NCBI GenBank assembly: GCA_016219275.1
Contig: JACRBM010000073.1
Coordinates: 1 to 42,515, forward strand
Origin: Chloroflexota bacterium
Lineage (GTDB): Bacteria > Chloroflexota > Anaerolineae > UBA4142
Direction of reading: 5' to 3'
Length of the DNA stretch: 42,515 nt
Shown: positions 6,106 through 13,345 of the stretch, in pieces
Numbering within the stretch: the stretch's first letter is position 1
How the letters are laid out: each line of letters opens with the position of its first letter
Program-made: the position numbers and the translations under genes
The notes under the pieces: generated by a model
The model's database searches: none
What the model was told of the DNA's origin: nothing
The model's input: only the letters and a program-made list of their open reading frames with translations

Positions 6106-8193
6106 CTATTCTTCGTCTTCTGCTTCCTCTTCGCCCGCGCGTTCCTTCTTTGCCTTTTCAATAATCTGGGAGGCGATATGACTGGGCACGGGATCGAGGT
6201 GGCTGAATTCCATCGTAAAGTACCCGCGACCCTGGGTCATCGAACGGAGGTCGGTCGCATAGCGTTGCATTTCGGCGAGCGGCGCTTGCGCGGTGACGAC
6301 GCTCCACGCGCCTTTCTGATCCATGCCTTGCACACGCGCGCGTTTCGTATTCAAGTCGCCGAGCACGTCGCCCATAAAGTTTTCCGGCACGGTGATGACG
6401 AAATTCATCACGGGTTCGAGCAACACGGGACCGGCAAGCGGCATCCCGCTCTTGAACGCCTTGTGCGCCGCCAACTTGAACGCGATTTCGGACGAGTCTA
6501 CCGGATGGTACGAACCGTCGTACAACACCGCGCGAAAATCAATCGTCGGAAAGCCGGCAAGCACACCCTTGTTGAGAATTTCGCGCATCCCTTTTTCGAC
6601 TGCGGGGATGAACGAGTGGGGCACTGCGCCGCCAAACACTTCTTCGGTAAATTCAAACCCTGTGCCGCGCGGCAACGGCTCGAACCGAATCCAGGCATCG
6701 CCGAACTGACCGCGCCCGCCAGTCTGTTTCTTGTGACGACCTTGCACTTTGGCGGTCTTGGTGATGGATTCTTTGTACGGAATTTTCGGCACGCCGGTCA
6801 ACAACTCGACGCCAAATTTTTGTTTCAAGCGACGCACCGCGACATCCACGTGCGAATCGCCCATGCCCGACATGATCGTTTCGTTCGTGTCGTGCTCGCG
6901 ATACACGCGCAACGTCGGGTCTTCTTCGACGAGGCGTTGCAACGCCGTGCCCATCTTGTCGAGGTCGGTCTTGGTTTTTGGCGTGAGCGAAACCGAGTAG
7001 ACTGGATTGGGGTACGCCACCGGCGACAACGCGAGCGCGTGCGCCTTGTCGCAGAAGGTATCGCCCGTCGCAGTCTCTTGCAGTTTTGCGACCGCGCCAA
7101 TGTCGCCCGCGTTAATTTTCGCGACCGAAATTTGTTCCTTGCCGCGTAACACGTAGAGTTGACCGATGCGTTCGGTCGCGCTCGTGCGGGCGTTGAAGGT
7201 ACTCGAGTTCGATTCCAGCGCGCCCGAGTAGACGCGGAAATAGGTGAGCTTGCCAACGTACGGGTCCGCCATCGTCTTGAACACGAACGCGGCGAGATTA
7301 CCGGTTTCACTCACGGTGAGTTTCTCGTCTTTTTGCGTCGCGAGGTTCTTGGCGGTGACGGGCGCGCCTTCGAGCGGCGCGGGGAGATAATCGGCAAAGA
7401 ATTTGAAAAGGTACTGCACGCCGATGTTCTGGGTCGCCGACGCGCACAAGACCGGCACGAGCGTGCCCGCGCGGAGACCCAGTTTCAAGCCCAGGCGAAT
7501 TTCGTCCTCGGTCAGTTCTTCGCCGTTCAAAAATTTCTCGATCAACTTGTCGTCCGCTTCCGCGGCGACTTCGGTCAGTTTGACGCGTTCATCTTCGAGG
7601 CGCGCGGACAAATCGCCGGGCACCGCGCCTTCTTTTTCGCCGATGAATGCTTTGCGATTGACGACGTTGACTTCGCCTTTGAAATTCGCTTCCTTGCCGA
7701 CCGGAATTTGCAATGAGACGACGCTCTTGCCGAAGCGTTCGCGCAATTGCGCGAGCACGCGATCATAATCCGCATTCTCGCGGTCGAGTTTGTTGATGAT
7801 GATGATGCGCGGTAGTTTCATTTCGTCGGCGTACTGCCACACTAACTCGGTGCCTACTTCGACACCGCTCACCGCGTCCACCATCACGACGACGCATTCG
7901 GCGACGCGCAACGCGCTTTTGACTTCGCCGGCAAAGTCCATATAGCCGGGCGTGTCTAGCACATTGATCTTGTAGCCGTTCCATTCGCAGGGGACGAGCG
8001 AGGTGTTGATCGAAATCTTGCGGCGTTGTTCTTCGGGGTCAAAATCCGAGACGCTGGTGTTGTCGTCTACCTTACCGAGCCGCGTCACGGCGCCAGTGTT
8101 AAAGAGGAGCGCTTCGGCGAGCGAGGTCTTGCCAGAACTCGAGTGTCCTACCAAAACGATGTTGCGGATCTTGTCCGCCTTGTACTCATTCAT
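6106..8193 (-). CDS. Elongation factor G-like GTPase, EF-G2 type
   Basis: A five-domain translational GTPase of 695 residues related to EF-G. GTP-binding motifs are seen: P-loop GHSSSGKT (16-23), DTPGY (80-84) and NKLD (134-137). The P-loop lacks the Asp-Ala of canonical EF-G (AHVDAGKT), and the switch region reads DDNTSVSDFDPEEQRRKIS; both agree with the second EF-G class typified by Thermus EF-G-2, from memory. Domain IV (GRGQFGDAWIRFEPLPRGTG) and domain V follow, with a C-terminal acidic tail (EEEAEDEE). These proteins bind ribosomes, but their role beside the main FusA is unclear. Start: ATG at 8193 with GGAGG about 12 bp upstream. Single-gene unit with its own terminator; divergent from the next gene. 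Not near rpsL, rpsG or tuf, as expected for a second copy. Confidence 0.9.
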   Translation of the reverse strand: MNEYKADKIRNIVLVGHSSSGKTSLAEALLFNTGAVTRLGKVDDNTSVSDFDPEEQRRKISINTSLVPCEWNGYKINVLDTPGYMDFAGEVKSALRVAECVVVMVDAVSGVEVGTELVWQYADEMKLPRIIIINKLDRENADYDRVLAQLRERFGKSVVSLQIPVGKEANFKGEVNVVNRKAFIGEKEGAVPGDLSARLEDERVKLTEVAAEADDKLIEKFLNGEELTEDEIRLGLKLGLRAGTLVPVLCASATQNIGVQYLFKFFADYLPAPLEGAPVTAKNLATQKDEKLTVSETGNLAAFVFKTMADPYVGKLTYFRVYSGALESNSSTFNARTSATERIGQLYVLRGKEQISVAKINAGDIGAVAKLQETATGDTFCDKAHALALSPVAYPNPVYSVSLTPKTKTDLDKMGTALQRLVEEDPTLRVYREHDTNETIMSGMGDSHVDVAVRRLKQKFGVELLTGVPKIPYKESITKTAKVQGRHKKQTGGRGQFGDAWIRFEPLPRGTGFEFTEEVFGGAVPHSFIPAVEKGMREILNKGVLAGFPTIDFRAVLYDGSYHPVDSSEIAFKLAAHKAFKSGMPLAGPVLLEPVMNFVITVPENFMGDVLGDLNTKRARVQGMDQKGAWSVVTAQAPLAEMQRYATDLRSMTQGRGYFTMEFSHLDPVPSHIASQIIEKAKKERAGEEEAEDEE

Positions 8194-8230
8194 AGGGCTT
8201 CACTGCCTCCATAAAAAGGTTACAAACAAA

Positions 8231-8300
8231 GGCAGAAGGATAAAGGATGAAGGATGAAACACTATTGTTTTTCATCCTTCATCCTTCTGCCTTCATCCTT
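8231..8300. repeat. Long imperfect inverted repeat rich in AAGGATGAAGGATGAA
   Basis: GGCAGAAGGATAAAGGATGA and what follows (8231-8259) are complementary to the TTTCATCCTTCATCC block ending in TTCTGCC (8268-8291), with a further CTTCATCCTT after it. The arms are themselves made of 7-nt direct repeats. It lies between divergent genes and upstream of the promoter of the YdeI-like gene. Confidence 0.75.
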
Positions 8301-8341
8301 TGATGAACATTATACCACAACATCAAAACCGCGCCAAAATG

Positions 8342-8370
8342 TTGCTTTCACTGGGCGAACGTGATAAACT
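8342..8370 (+). promoter_or_regulatory. Candidate promoter of the YdeI-like/MutS-like operon
   Basis: TTGCTT (8342-8347), a 17-bp spacer and TAAACT (8365-8370) with TG just upstream (extended -10). The same TAAACT -10 occurs at the tRNA-Arg promoter. The start codon is 49 bp downstream. Confidence 0.5.
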
Positions 8371-8418
8371 GCGGGCGGTTGTTCGCGATCAGCGCGTACA
8401 TCGTTAGGAGTTCGAGAT

Positions 8419-9033
8419 ATGGTCGAAATCGTTAAACGCAAGAGTTTCAAAAATCGTGATGCTTGGCACGCGTGGCTGGCAAAGAATTACGCGCGCGAAA
8501 CTGAACTGTGGGTCGTGCTCTACAAAAAGAATAGCGGCAAGGCGAGTGTCTCGTACGATGAAGCCGTCGAAGAAGCGTTGTGCTTTGGCTGGATTGATGG
8601 TATCGCCAAAGGCATTGACGGCGAGAAATACGCGCAGCGATTTTCGCCGCGCCGCAAAGGAAGTATTTGGTCAGAGTCGAACAAAAAACGCGTCGCGAAA
8701 ATGATCGCGCAGGGACGAATGACGGATGCGGGACTTGCCAAGATTCACGAGGCGAAACAAAATGGCGAATGGGACAAGGCGACGATCCGCGAGGACACGA
8801 CGAACATTCCGCTCGAACTGAAACGCGCGCTCGCGGCAGACAAACAAGCGCAACAGAATTTTGACAAACTCGCGCCATCGCACAAGCGGCAATTCATCTA
8901 TTGGATTACCGAAGCCAAGCGCGAAGAAACGCGTGCGCGGCGCATCGCGATGACAATTCAAATGGTGAAACAGAATCAAAGACTGGGGATTGATACGCGG
9001 ATGAATCCGAAACAAAAGACGAGTGATGCGTGA
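8419..9033 (+). CDS. YdeI/OmpD-associated family protein
   Basis: A soluble protein of 204 residues. The order of conserved blocks matches the YdeI/OmpD-associated family: WLAKNYARETELWVVLYKKN, SYDEAVEEALCFGWIDG with the invariant CFGWIDG core, KYAQRFSPRRKGSIWSESNK, and the C-terminal APSHKRQFIYWITEAKREET block. In some members this family has been tied to bacteriocin or antimicrobial tolerance, but no biochemical activity is established. The ATG at 8419 has AGGAG 8 bp upstream. The last codon overlaps the start of the MutS-like gene, so they are co-translated; I see no functional link. Its 3' end lies in a GTGATGC tandem repeat. Confidence 0.88.
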   Translation: MVEIVKRKSFKNRDAWHAWLAKNYARETELWVVLYKKNSGKASVSYDEAVEEALCFGWIDGIAKGIDGEKYAQRFSPRRKGSIWSESNKKRVAKMIAQGRMTDAGLAKIHEAKQNGEWDKATIREDTTNIPLELKRALAADKQAQQNFDKLAPSHKRQFIYWITEAKREETRARRIAMTIQMVKQNQRLGIDTRMNPKQKTSDA

Positions 9034-10871
9034 TGCGTGATCAGATAGCAGTACGCTCAGCGCGCCAGCGCGCGATTGAACGCGAAATCAAACGATTGGA
9101 ACGGCGACTTGTTCCCTTGCGAATCTTGAGCAACCAAGTGTCGTGGTTGCGCGTCGGCACCTTTTTTGCCGGGCTGGGCGCGGCGGTAAGCATCGGCGCG
9201 CAAGTAAACGCGCTCGCCGGGTGGAGCGTGTTTGCCGTCGCCGCGATGATTTTTCTCGCGGTCGTGTTGTATCACCAACGATTGGAACGCTGGGTGGACA
9301 CGTTCACTACATCGCGCGCGATTCGTTCCGACCAACTCGCGCGGATGACGCACGACTGGGAGCACATGGCGAACTTGACGTTTGCCCACGCGCGCGCGAA
9401 AACACTCGCGCTTGACCTCGATCTCACCGGACCGCGTTCGTTGCACCATTTACTTGACACGACACTGTCGCGCCAAGCGAGTCAACTCCTTGCCGATTGG
9501 CTGACCCAGGATCATCCGGCGCTCGAGCAAGTTCACGCGCGCCAGAGTATCGTGCGCGAGTTGGTTTCGTTCGCGCGCTTGCGCGAACGATTTGGGCTTA
9601 CGTTTCGCCTGGTCTTGCGCGAGCCGTTGGAGGGCGAGAAACTGGTGCAGTGGTTATCGGTGGCGTTTGACGCGCATCGTTTGAAATGGGCTTTGCCTGC
9701 CGCGACCGGACTGGTCGCGCTCAATTTTATTCTCGTCGCCTTGAACCTTTGGGCTGGTTTCCCGGCATACTGGATTTTCTCTCTTTTGTTCTATCTGGCG
9801 TTTTACATTTTCAATCAAGCGTGGCTCACCACGATCTTTGGCGCGTTATCGCGGATGTCCGCGGAACTCGACCGGTTTAGCGTGATTCTCAATTTTCTGG
9901 AGAATGTTCCACTTGGCTCGCGCGAGCATCTCGCGCGCTTGTGCGCGCCGTTGTGCGATGCCGCGCATCCGCCATCCGCGTACACGCGCAAACTCAGACT
10001 CGTCGCGGTCGGCGTGGGTCTGCGCATGAATCCCGTGTTCGGGCTGGCGCTCAATCTCATCGCGCCCTGGGATTTCTTCTTTGCGTATCTCACGGTTCGC
10101 TCCCGCGCTCAGGTCGTCGAGTTGTTCCCGACGTGGATGCGCGTGTGCTACGAGTTGGACGCGTACATGGCGCTCGCGAATTTTGCATACCTGAATCCCG
10201 CGTACACGTTTCCCGACATCACGCGCGACGCCCAGCCGATTCTCGCCGTCCAAAACCTGGGTCATCCTTTAATTCCGCACGCGCAGAGCGTCCGCAATGA
10301 TTTTCTGTTCGACGCGCTGGGCGAGTTGGCGATTATTACCGGCTCGAACATGGCGGGGAAAAGTACGTTTCTCAAATCAGTCGGTATCAACCTGTGTCTC
10401 GCGTATGCCGGCGCGCCGGTCGTCGCCACGCATTTTCGCGCGTTCCCATTTCGATTAGCGACCTGCATCCACATCACCGACTCGATCACCGATGGGTTCT
10501 CGTACTTTTACGCGGAGGTCAAATGCCTCAAGCGTTTGCTCGAAGAACTGAAAACGCGCGATGATTCGCCGTTGCTGTACCTGATTGACGAGATTTTTCG
10601 CGGCACGAATAATCGCGAACGATTCCTGGGTAGTCGTGCCTACATTCAAGCGTTACTCGGCGAGAATGGCGTTGGGCTGTTGGCGACGCACGATCTCGAA
10701 CTGGCTGGGCTTGCCGAGCAACGTCCGCAGGTACGCAACTATCATTTCCGCGATGAGGTTGCCGACGGCAAATTGGTGTTCGACTACAAGATTCGCCGCG
10801 GTCCCTGTCCGACGACAAACGCCCTCAAGATCATGCGGATGGAGGGCTTGCCGATTCCAACCGGTTCGTGA
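9033..10871 (+). CDS. Membrane-anchored MutS-like ATPase
   Basis: An ATPase with the C-terminal MutS core but not a standard mismatch-repair protein. Residues 1-30 are basic and probably coiled; hydrophobic segments follow near 45-80 and again near 215-265, suggesting membrane insertion. The MutS clamp/lever region follows. The ATPase domain begins at GSNMAGKST (about 434-442), with Walker B LLYLIDEIFRGTN (about 514) and ATHDLEL after it, all as in MutS family ABC-type ATPases. The mismatch-binding domain with its Phe-x-Glu motif is absent. Proteins of this kind are usually annotated 'MutS-related'; their role is unknown. ATG at 9033 overlaps the upstream stop by one base; GTG at 9030 is the alternative. 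The start lies in a GTGATGC repeat. Confidence 0.85.
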   Translation: MRDQIAVRSARQRAIEREIKRLERRLVPLRILSNQVSWLRVGTFFAGLGAAVSIGAQVNALAGWSVFAVAAMIFLAVVLYHQRLERWVDTFTTSRAIRSDQLARMTHDWEHMANLTFAHARAKTLALDLDLTGPRSLHHLLDTTLSRQASQLLADWLTQDHPALEQVHARQSIVRELVSFARLRERFGLTFRLVLREPLEGEKLVQWLSVAFDAHRLKWALPAATGLVALNFILVALNLWAGFPAYWIFSLLFYLAFYIFNQAWLTTIFGALSRMSAELDRFSVILNFLENVPLGSREHLARLCAPLCDAAHPPSAYTRKLRLVAVGVGLRMNPVFGLALNLIAPWDFFFAYLTVRSRAQVVELFPTWMRVCYELDAYMALANFAYLNPAYTFPDITRDAQPILAVQNLGHPLIPHAQSVRNDFLFDALGELAIITGSNMAGKSTFLKSVGINLCLAYAGAPVVATHFRAFPFRLATCIHITDSITDGFSYFYAEVKCLKRLLEELKTRDDSPLLYLIDEIFRGTNNRERFLGSRAYIQALLGENGVGLLATHDLELAGLAEQRPQVRNYHFRDEVADGKLVFDYKIRRGPCPTTNALKIMRMEGLPIPTGS

Positions 10872-10895
10872 ATAAAAAATATACGACGCGGACCG

Positions 10896-11062
10896 ATACC
10901 TTCGCCAATTAATTTTTTCATCCGCGAATCTCGCGAATCTTCGCGAATTTTTTGTTTCATTCGCGTTATTTGCGGATCAATTTGTGATTTTGACGAAGGT
11001 ATTGGCGGACGAGTGCAGATAAAAAACTGATCCGCGTTCATCCGCGTTCATCCGCGTCCCAT
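10896..11062. repeat. Composite intergenic repeat: inverted ATACCTTCG ends plus ATCCGCG tandem units
   Basis: ATACCTTCG (10896-10904) and CGAAGGTAT (10994-11002) are perfect inverse copies about 90 bp apart. They bound AT-rich sequence containing repeated CGCGAAT units (10923-10950). Directly after come three tandem units of ATCCGCGTTC (11031-11062), the same family as at 19212-19281. No gene is seen in the 223-bp gap. Confidence 0.6.
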
Positions 11063-11094
11063 ATTGCTTTTTTCGATAGGTGAACCAAGTTCCT

Positions 11095-11505
11095 ATGCCA
11101 AACCGATCCTCTCGCGCGCACAGAACGCGCGGCACGTACACGCTCGTCATCCATCTTTCGCGCGCCCAAACGATTCGCGTCGGCGCGCTCAGCGAGTTCA
11201 AGTTTCCGCGCGGCTATTATCTCTACGTCGGCAGTGCGATGAACGGTTTGGCGCAACGCCTCGCGCGCCACGTTCGCCCCGACAAGAAAATGCACTGGCA
11301 CATTGACTATTTGCTCGCGCACGGGCGTATCAAGGAAGTGTGGGCGCATCGAAGCGAAGATCGCTTGGAGTGTTTGTGGGCGCAAGCCGCGCTCGCCATG
11401 CCGGGCGCGCGCGTCATCGCGCCGCGTTTCGGCGCGAGCGATTGCAGTTGCGCGACGCACTTGATCTATTTCGCGAAACGTCCCATGAATTTGTCCGACG
11501 ACTGA
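11095..11505 (+). CDS. DUF123 / Uri-superfamily GIY-YIG-like nuclease-fold protein
   Basis: A small protein of 136 residues matching the DUF123 family, related to the GIY-YIG nuclease fold and found elsewhere fused to endonuclease III. The visible signature is GTYTLVIHL near residue 13, PRGYYLYVGSAMNGLAQRLARH, KKMHWHIDYLL, and the Cys-containing end ECLWAQAAL...FGASDCSCATHLIY. The Tyr, Arg and His residues in these blocks are likely to be active-site residues by analogy; nuclease activity has not been shown by sequence alone. ATG at 11095 is used; GTG at 11080 is in frame and also lacks a good Shine-Dalgarno. It stands alone after a repeat-filled gap. Confidence 0.85.
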   Translation: MPNRSSRAHRTRGTYTLVIHLSRAQTIRVGALSEFKFPRGYYLYVGSAMNGLAQRLARHVRPDKKMHWHIDYLLAHGRIKEVWAHRSEDRLECLWAQAALAMPGARVIAPRFGASDCSCATHLIYFAKRPMNLSDD

Positions 11506-11521
11506 TGCTGGTTTCAGGTCT

Positions 11522-11550
11522 TTGATTCGCTCGCAAGCGCGTGATATAAT
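11522..11550 (+). promoter_or_regulatory. Promoter of the decayed DUF4160/DUF2442 pair
   Basis: TTGATT (11522-11527), a 17-bp spacer and TATAAT (11545-11550) with TG upstream: near-consensus sigma-70. It starts 23 bp before the lost start codon of the DUF4160 pseudogene, so it may still transcribe the remnants. Confidence 0.7.
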
Positions 11551-11572
11551 ATCAACAGTCAACGAGGTCACC

Positions 11573-11793
11573 AAGTCTGAAATAAGCCGCTTTCTTGGTA
11601 TCGTCATGTGCAGTATGGCGAATTCAATGCAGAGATCGCAATCGAAACCCTGGATATTCTGAAAGGTGATTTGCCGCGTCGTGTTCTAGGACTCGTGATT
11701 GAGTGGGCTGTTTTGCATCGTGCGGAATTGCGGCAAGACTGGGAACGCGCACAGGCAAAACGCGAGTTGAATTCGATTGAACCGTTGACATAG
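11573..11793 (+). pseudogene. DUF4160-family gene, start codon lost and internal deletion
   Basis: Two pieces of a DUF4160 protein lie in different frames. Frame one, from 11573, reads (K)SEISRFLGIVM; frame two, from 11608, reads QYGEFNAEIAIETLDILKGD and on to a stop at 11793. The middle of the family, a Tyr/His-rich YY..H.PPHFHA block, is missing, so a deletion with a frameshift lies near 11608. The codon expected as start is AAG at 11573-11575; GAGG lies 5 bp upstream, so a single A-for-T change probably destroyed an ATG. The remaining 61-codon frame (GTG at 11608) is intact but lacks the conserved His motif. Next to a DUF2442 remnant, as is common for this family; the pair has been suggested to be toxin-antitoxin-like. 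Confidence 0.75.
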
Positions 11794-11803
11794 GGAGATA
11801 AAA

Positions 11804-12048
11804 ATGCACCGAGTAATTAAAGTTCTGCCACAACCAGCATGACTGTGCGAATTCGTTTTGCCGATGGGTTAACCAGGCATCTCGATCTGCGTCCGTTCAT
11901 CGGCGAAGGAATCTCCGCGCCATTGGCAAGCTGGGATTATTTCAAGCAAGTCACTGTCGAAGAAGGAGGCGGGATCACCTAGCCCAATGGCTATGATTTC
12001 TGCCCGGAGTTTTTGCATGATTATGTTCCAGAGTTGAATCCGGCATAG
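11804..12048 (+). pseudogene. DUF2442-family gene with frameshift and nonsense mutation
   Basis: Starts with a good ribosome site (AGGGAGAT) and ATG at 11804, reading MHRVIKVLPQPA then TGA. The family sequence resumes in another frame from about 11836: TVRIRFADGLTRHLDLRPFI, then GISAPLASWDYFKQVTVEE, GGGIT, a TAG at 11980-11982, and PNGYDFCPEFLHDYVPELNP to a stop at 12046. Tryptophan is usual at the TAG position (GG.ITWPNG.D), so TGG to TAG is the likely change. One frameshift plus one nonsense codon means it is dead unless sequencing errors explain both. It is 10 bp after the DUF4160 remnant and was once in one operon with it. Confidence 0.8.
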
Positions 12049-12108
12049 TATCTCATTCGTTCGCTCTGGGATTATCTGGCGACTGACGACGGTGGGCTGA
12101 CGACTACT

Positions 12109-12138
12109 TTTGCCAAATCGCGCCGAGTGTGCTAAACT
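12109..12138 (+). promoter_or_regulatory. Promoter of tRNA-Arg
   Basis: TTGCCA (12109-12114), an 18-bp spacer and TAAACT (12133-12138) preceded by TGC. The tRNA begins 13 bp after the -10. The tRNA-Pro promoter uses the same TTGCCA and TGC elements. Confidence 0.7.
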
Positions 12139-12151
12139 ATCAACCGTAATC

Positions 12152-12224
12152 GCCCCTGTAGCTCAGTGGATTAGAGCAGTGGCCTCCGGAGCCATGTGCG
12201 GGAGTCCGAGTCTCCCCAGGGGTA
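12152..12224 (+). tRNA. tRNA-Arg (anticodon CCG)
   Basis: A 73-nt cloverleaf: acceptor GCCCCTG with CAGGGGT (one G-U pair at position 1) and discriminator A; D-arm AGCTC...GAGC; anticodon stem GTGGC/GCCAT with loop CTCCGGA, giving anticodon CCG; T-arm GGGAG/CTCCC with loop TCCGAGT. CCA is not encoded. It reads CGG codons. It has its own promoter and terminator. Confidence 0.92.
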
Positions 12225-12230
12225 CACGCA

Positions 12231-12275
12231 AAACCCGCTTTCCTTTTTTCAGGGGAAGCGGGTTTGTCAATTTTT
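12231..12275 (+). terminator. Terminator of tRNA-Arg
   Basis: AAACCCGCTT (12231-12240) pairs with AAGCGGGTTT, closed by CC/GG and a T-rich loop, then a T-run at 12271-12275. It starts 6 bp after the tRNA. Confidence 0.85.
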
Positions 12276-12304
12276 ATCGGCGGTCAGTGGTCGGCGGTCA
12301 GTCA

Positions 12305-13345
12305 TCAGATGTGCCCCTGCCGAATCAGATTCCACAACGCGGCATAACCAATTGGCAGTGGAAGCCAGAACGCGAGTGCACGCGAAATCAACAGCGCAGT
12401 CATCGCGATGGCTTGCGGCATTCCGGCGGTTGCCGCGAGCAGAACGATGCCCGACCCCATGATCGCAACTTCACCCGGCGCGGCGCTCAACGTCGTCAAG
12501 AAACTCGCCGAAGTGTAAACCAGGATCAGCACGTCCCAACCGATTGTCGCATCCACCGCGCGAAACGCGGAATAGAGCGCGAGCAAGCCGGCAAAATTCC
12601 GCACCACATTCATCGCGAGCGAAATCGTCGCGGGGAGCGGATAGCGCACCGCGAGCGTCATCCCATCGTAAAAATCGCCGATCCATTTGAGCACGCGTTC
12701 CGGGTGAAATACCGCGCGATGCAGCACGCGTCGCGCGAGATGATCCAATCCGCGCGCACACCACAACGCGACGCGCTCGACCCAGGTTCGTCGCGTGTAA
12801 AGATACAGTAGTACGACGACGAGCAAGATGCCGCCAATCGGCAACGCGCCGATATAGCGTTCCAGCGGCAACGCGGCGCGCGTAGACGCGAACAGCGCGA
12901 TACCAACGAGCAGGGTCGGCACGCCGACGATCAACCCATTGATATTCTCGATGAGGAAAATCGCGGCGACCGAGCCGGTCGTCACTCCATGCCGCCGCAG
13001 ACAGAGCAATCGCACGAGCATTCCCGGCGCGCCGCCGGTGGACACCATGCGATTCGCCGCCGCGCCGGCAAAGAACGCTTGCACCAGCGGCGACAGCGGC
13101 ACGTGGCGCTCGAACATGCGCGCGAGCGCGCGCGTCGAGTTCGCACTCGCAACATAGCGCAGGACCTCCGCGCCGATGGCTAACGCGATAAATCCTGGGT
13201 TCGCGTGACGCAACGCGGCGAGCACACGATCCACCCCGACCAAGTGTGGCACCAGCAGAAACACGATCACGGCGACGATGCCGAGTTGAATCCAATGGCG
13301 GCGTTCGACCCAGTGTCGTCGTACGGTAATGCTCGGATTATCCAT
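12305..13345 (-). CDS. Lysylphosphatidylglycerol-synthase-like flippase (UPF0104 type) membrane protein
   Basis: An integral membrane protein of 346 residues with about eight hydrophobic segments, matching the transmembrane part of lysylphosphatidylglycerol synthases (also AglD/UPF0104 flippase-like). Family signs are NPGFIALAIGAEVLRYVASA near residue 50, FFAGAAANRMVSTGGAPGMLVRLLCLRRHG (90-120) and TTLSAAPGEVAIMGSGIVLLA near residue 290. The C-terminal aminoacyl-transferase domain is absent, so it cannot make lysyl-lipid; movement of lipids or lipid-linked sugars across the membrane is the usual guess. Its start overlaps the end of the PEP-binding gene by 8 bp, so translational coupling is likely; the functional link is not obvious. 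Confidence 0.85.
   Translation of the reverse strand: MDNPSITVRRHWVERRHWIQLGIVAVIVFLLVPHLVGVDRVLAALRHANPGFIALAIGAEVLRYVASANSTRALARMFERHVPLSPLVQAFFAGAAANRMVSTGGAPGMLVRLLCLRRHGVTTGSVAAIFLIENINGLIVGVPTLLVGIALFASTRAALPLERYIGALPIGGILLVVVLLYLYTRRTWVERVALWCARGLDHLARRVLHRAVFHPERVLKWIGDFYDGMTLAVRYPLPATISLAMNVVRNFAGLLALYSAFRAVDATIGWDVLILVYTSASFLTTLSAAPGEVAIMGSGIVLLAATAGMPQAIAMTALLISRALAFWLPLPIGYAALWNLIRQGHI

Noticed and set aside
6178-7149. 323-codon plus-strand frame opposite EF-G2
   Set aside because: Arg/His-rich shadow; EF-G2 motifs are complete on the other strand.
10896-11062. CRISPR array from the tandem ATCCGCGTTC units
   Set aside because: Units are about 10 bp and contiguous, with no spacers between them, so they are simple tandem repeats.
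11839-12048. Recoding of UAG as tryptophan or another residue in the DUF2442 gene
   Set aside because: Only one such codon is found and the same gene also has a frameshift, and its partner is broken too; ordinary decay is simpler. No other gene in the window has an in-frame TAG.
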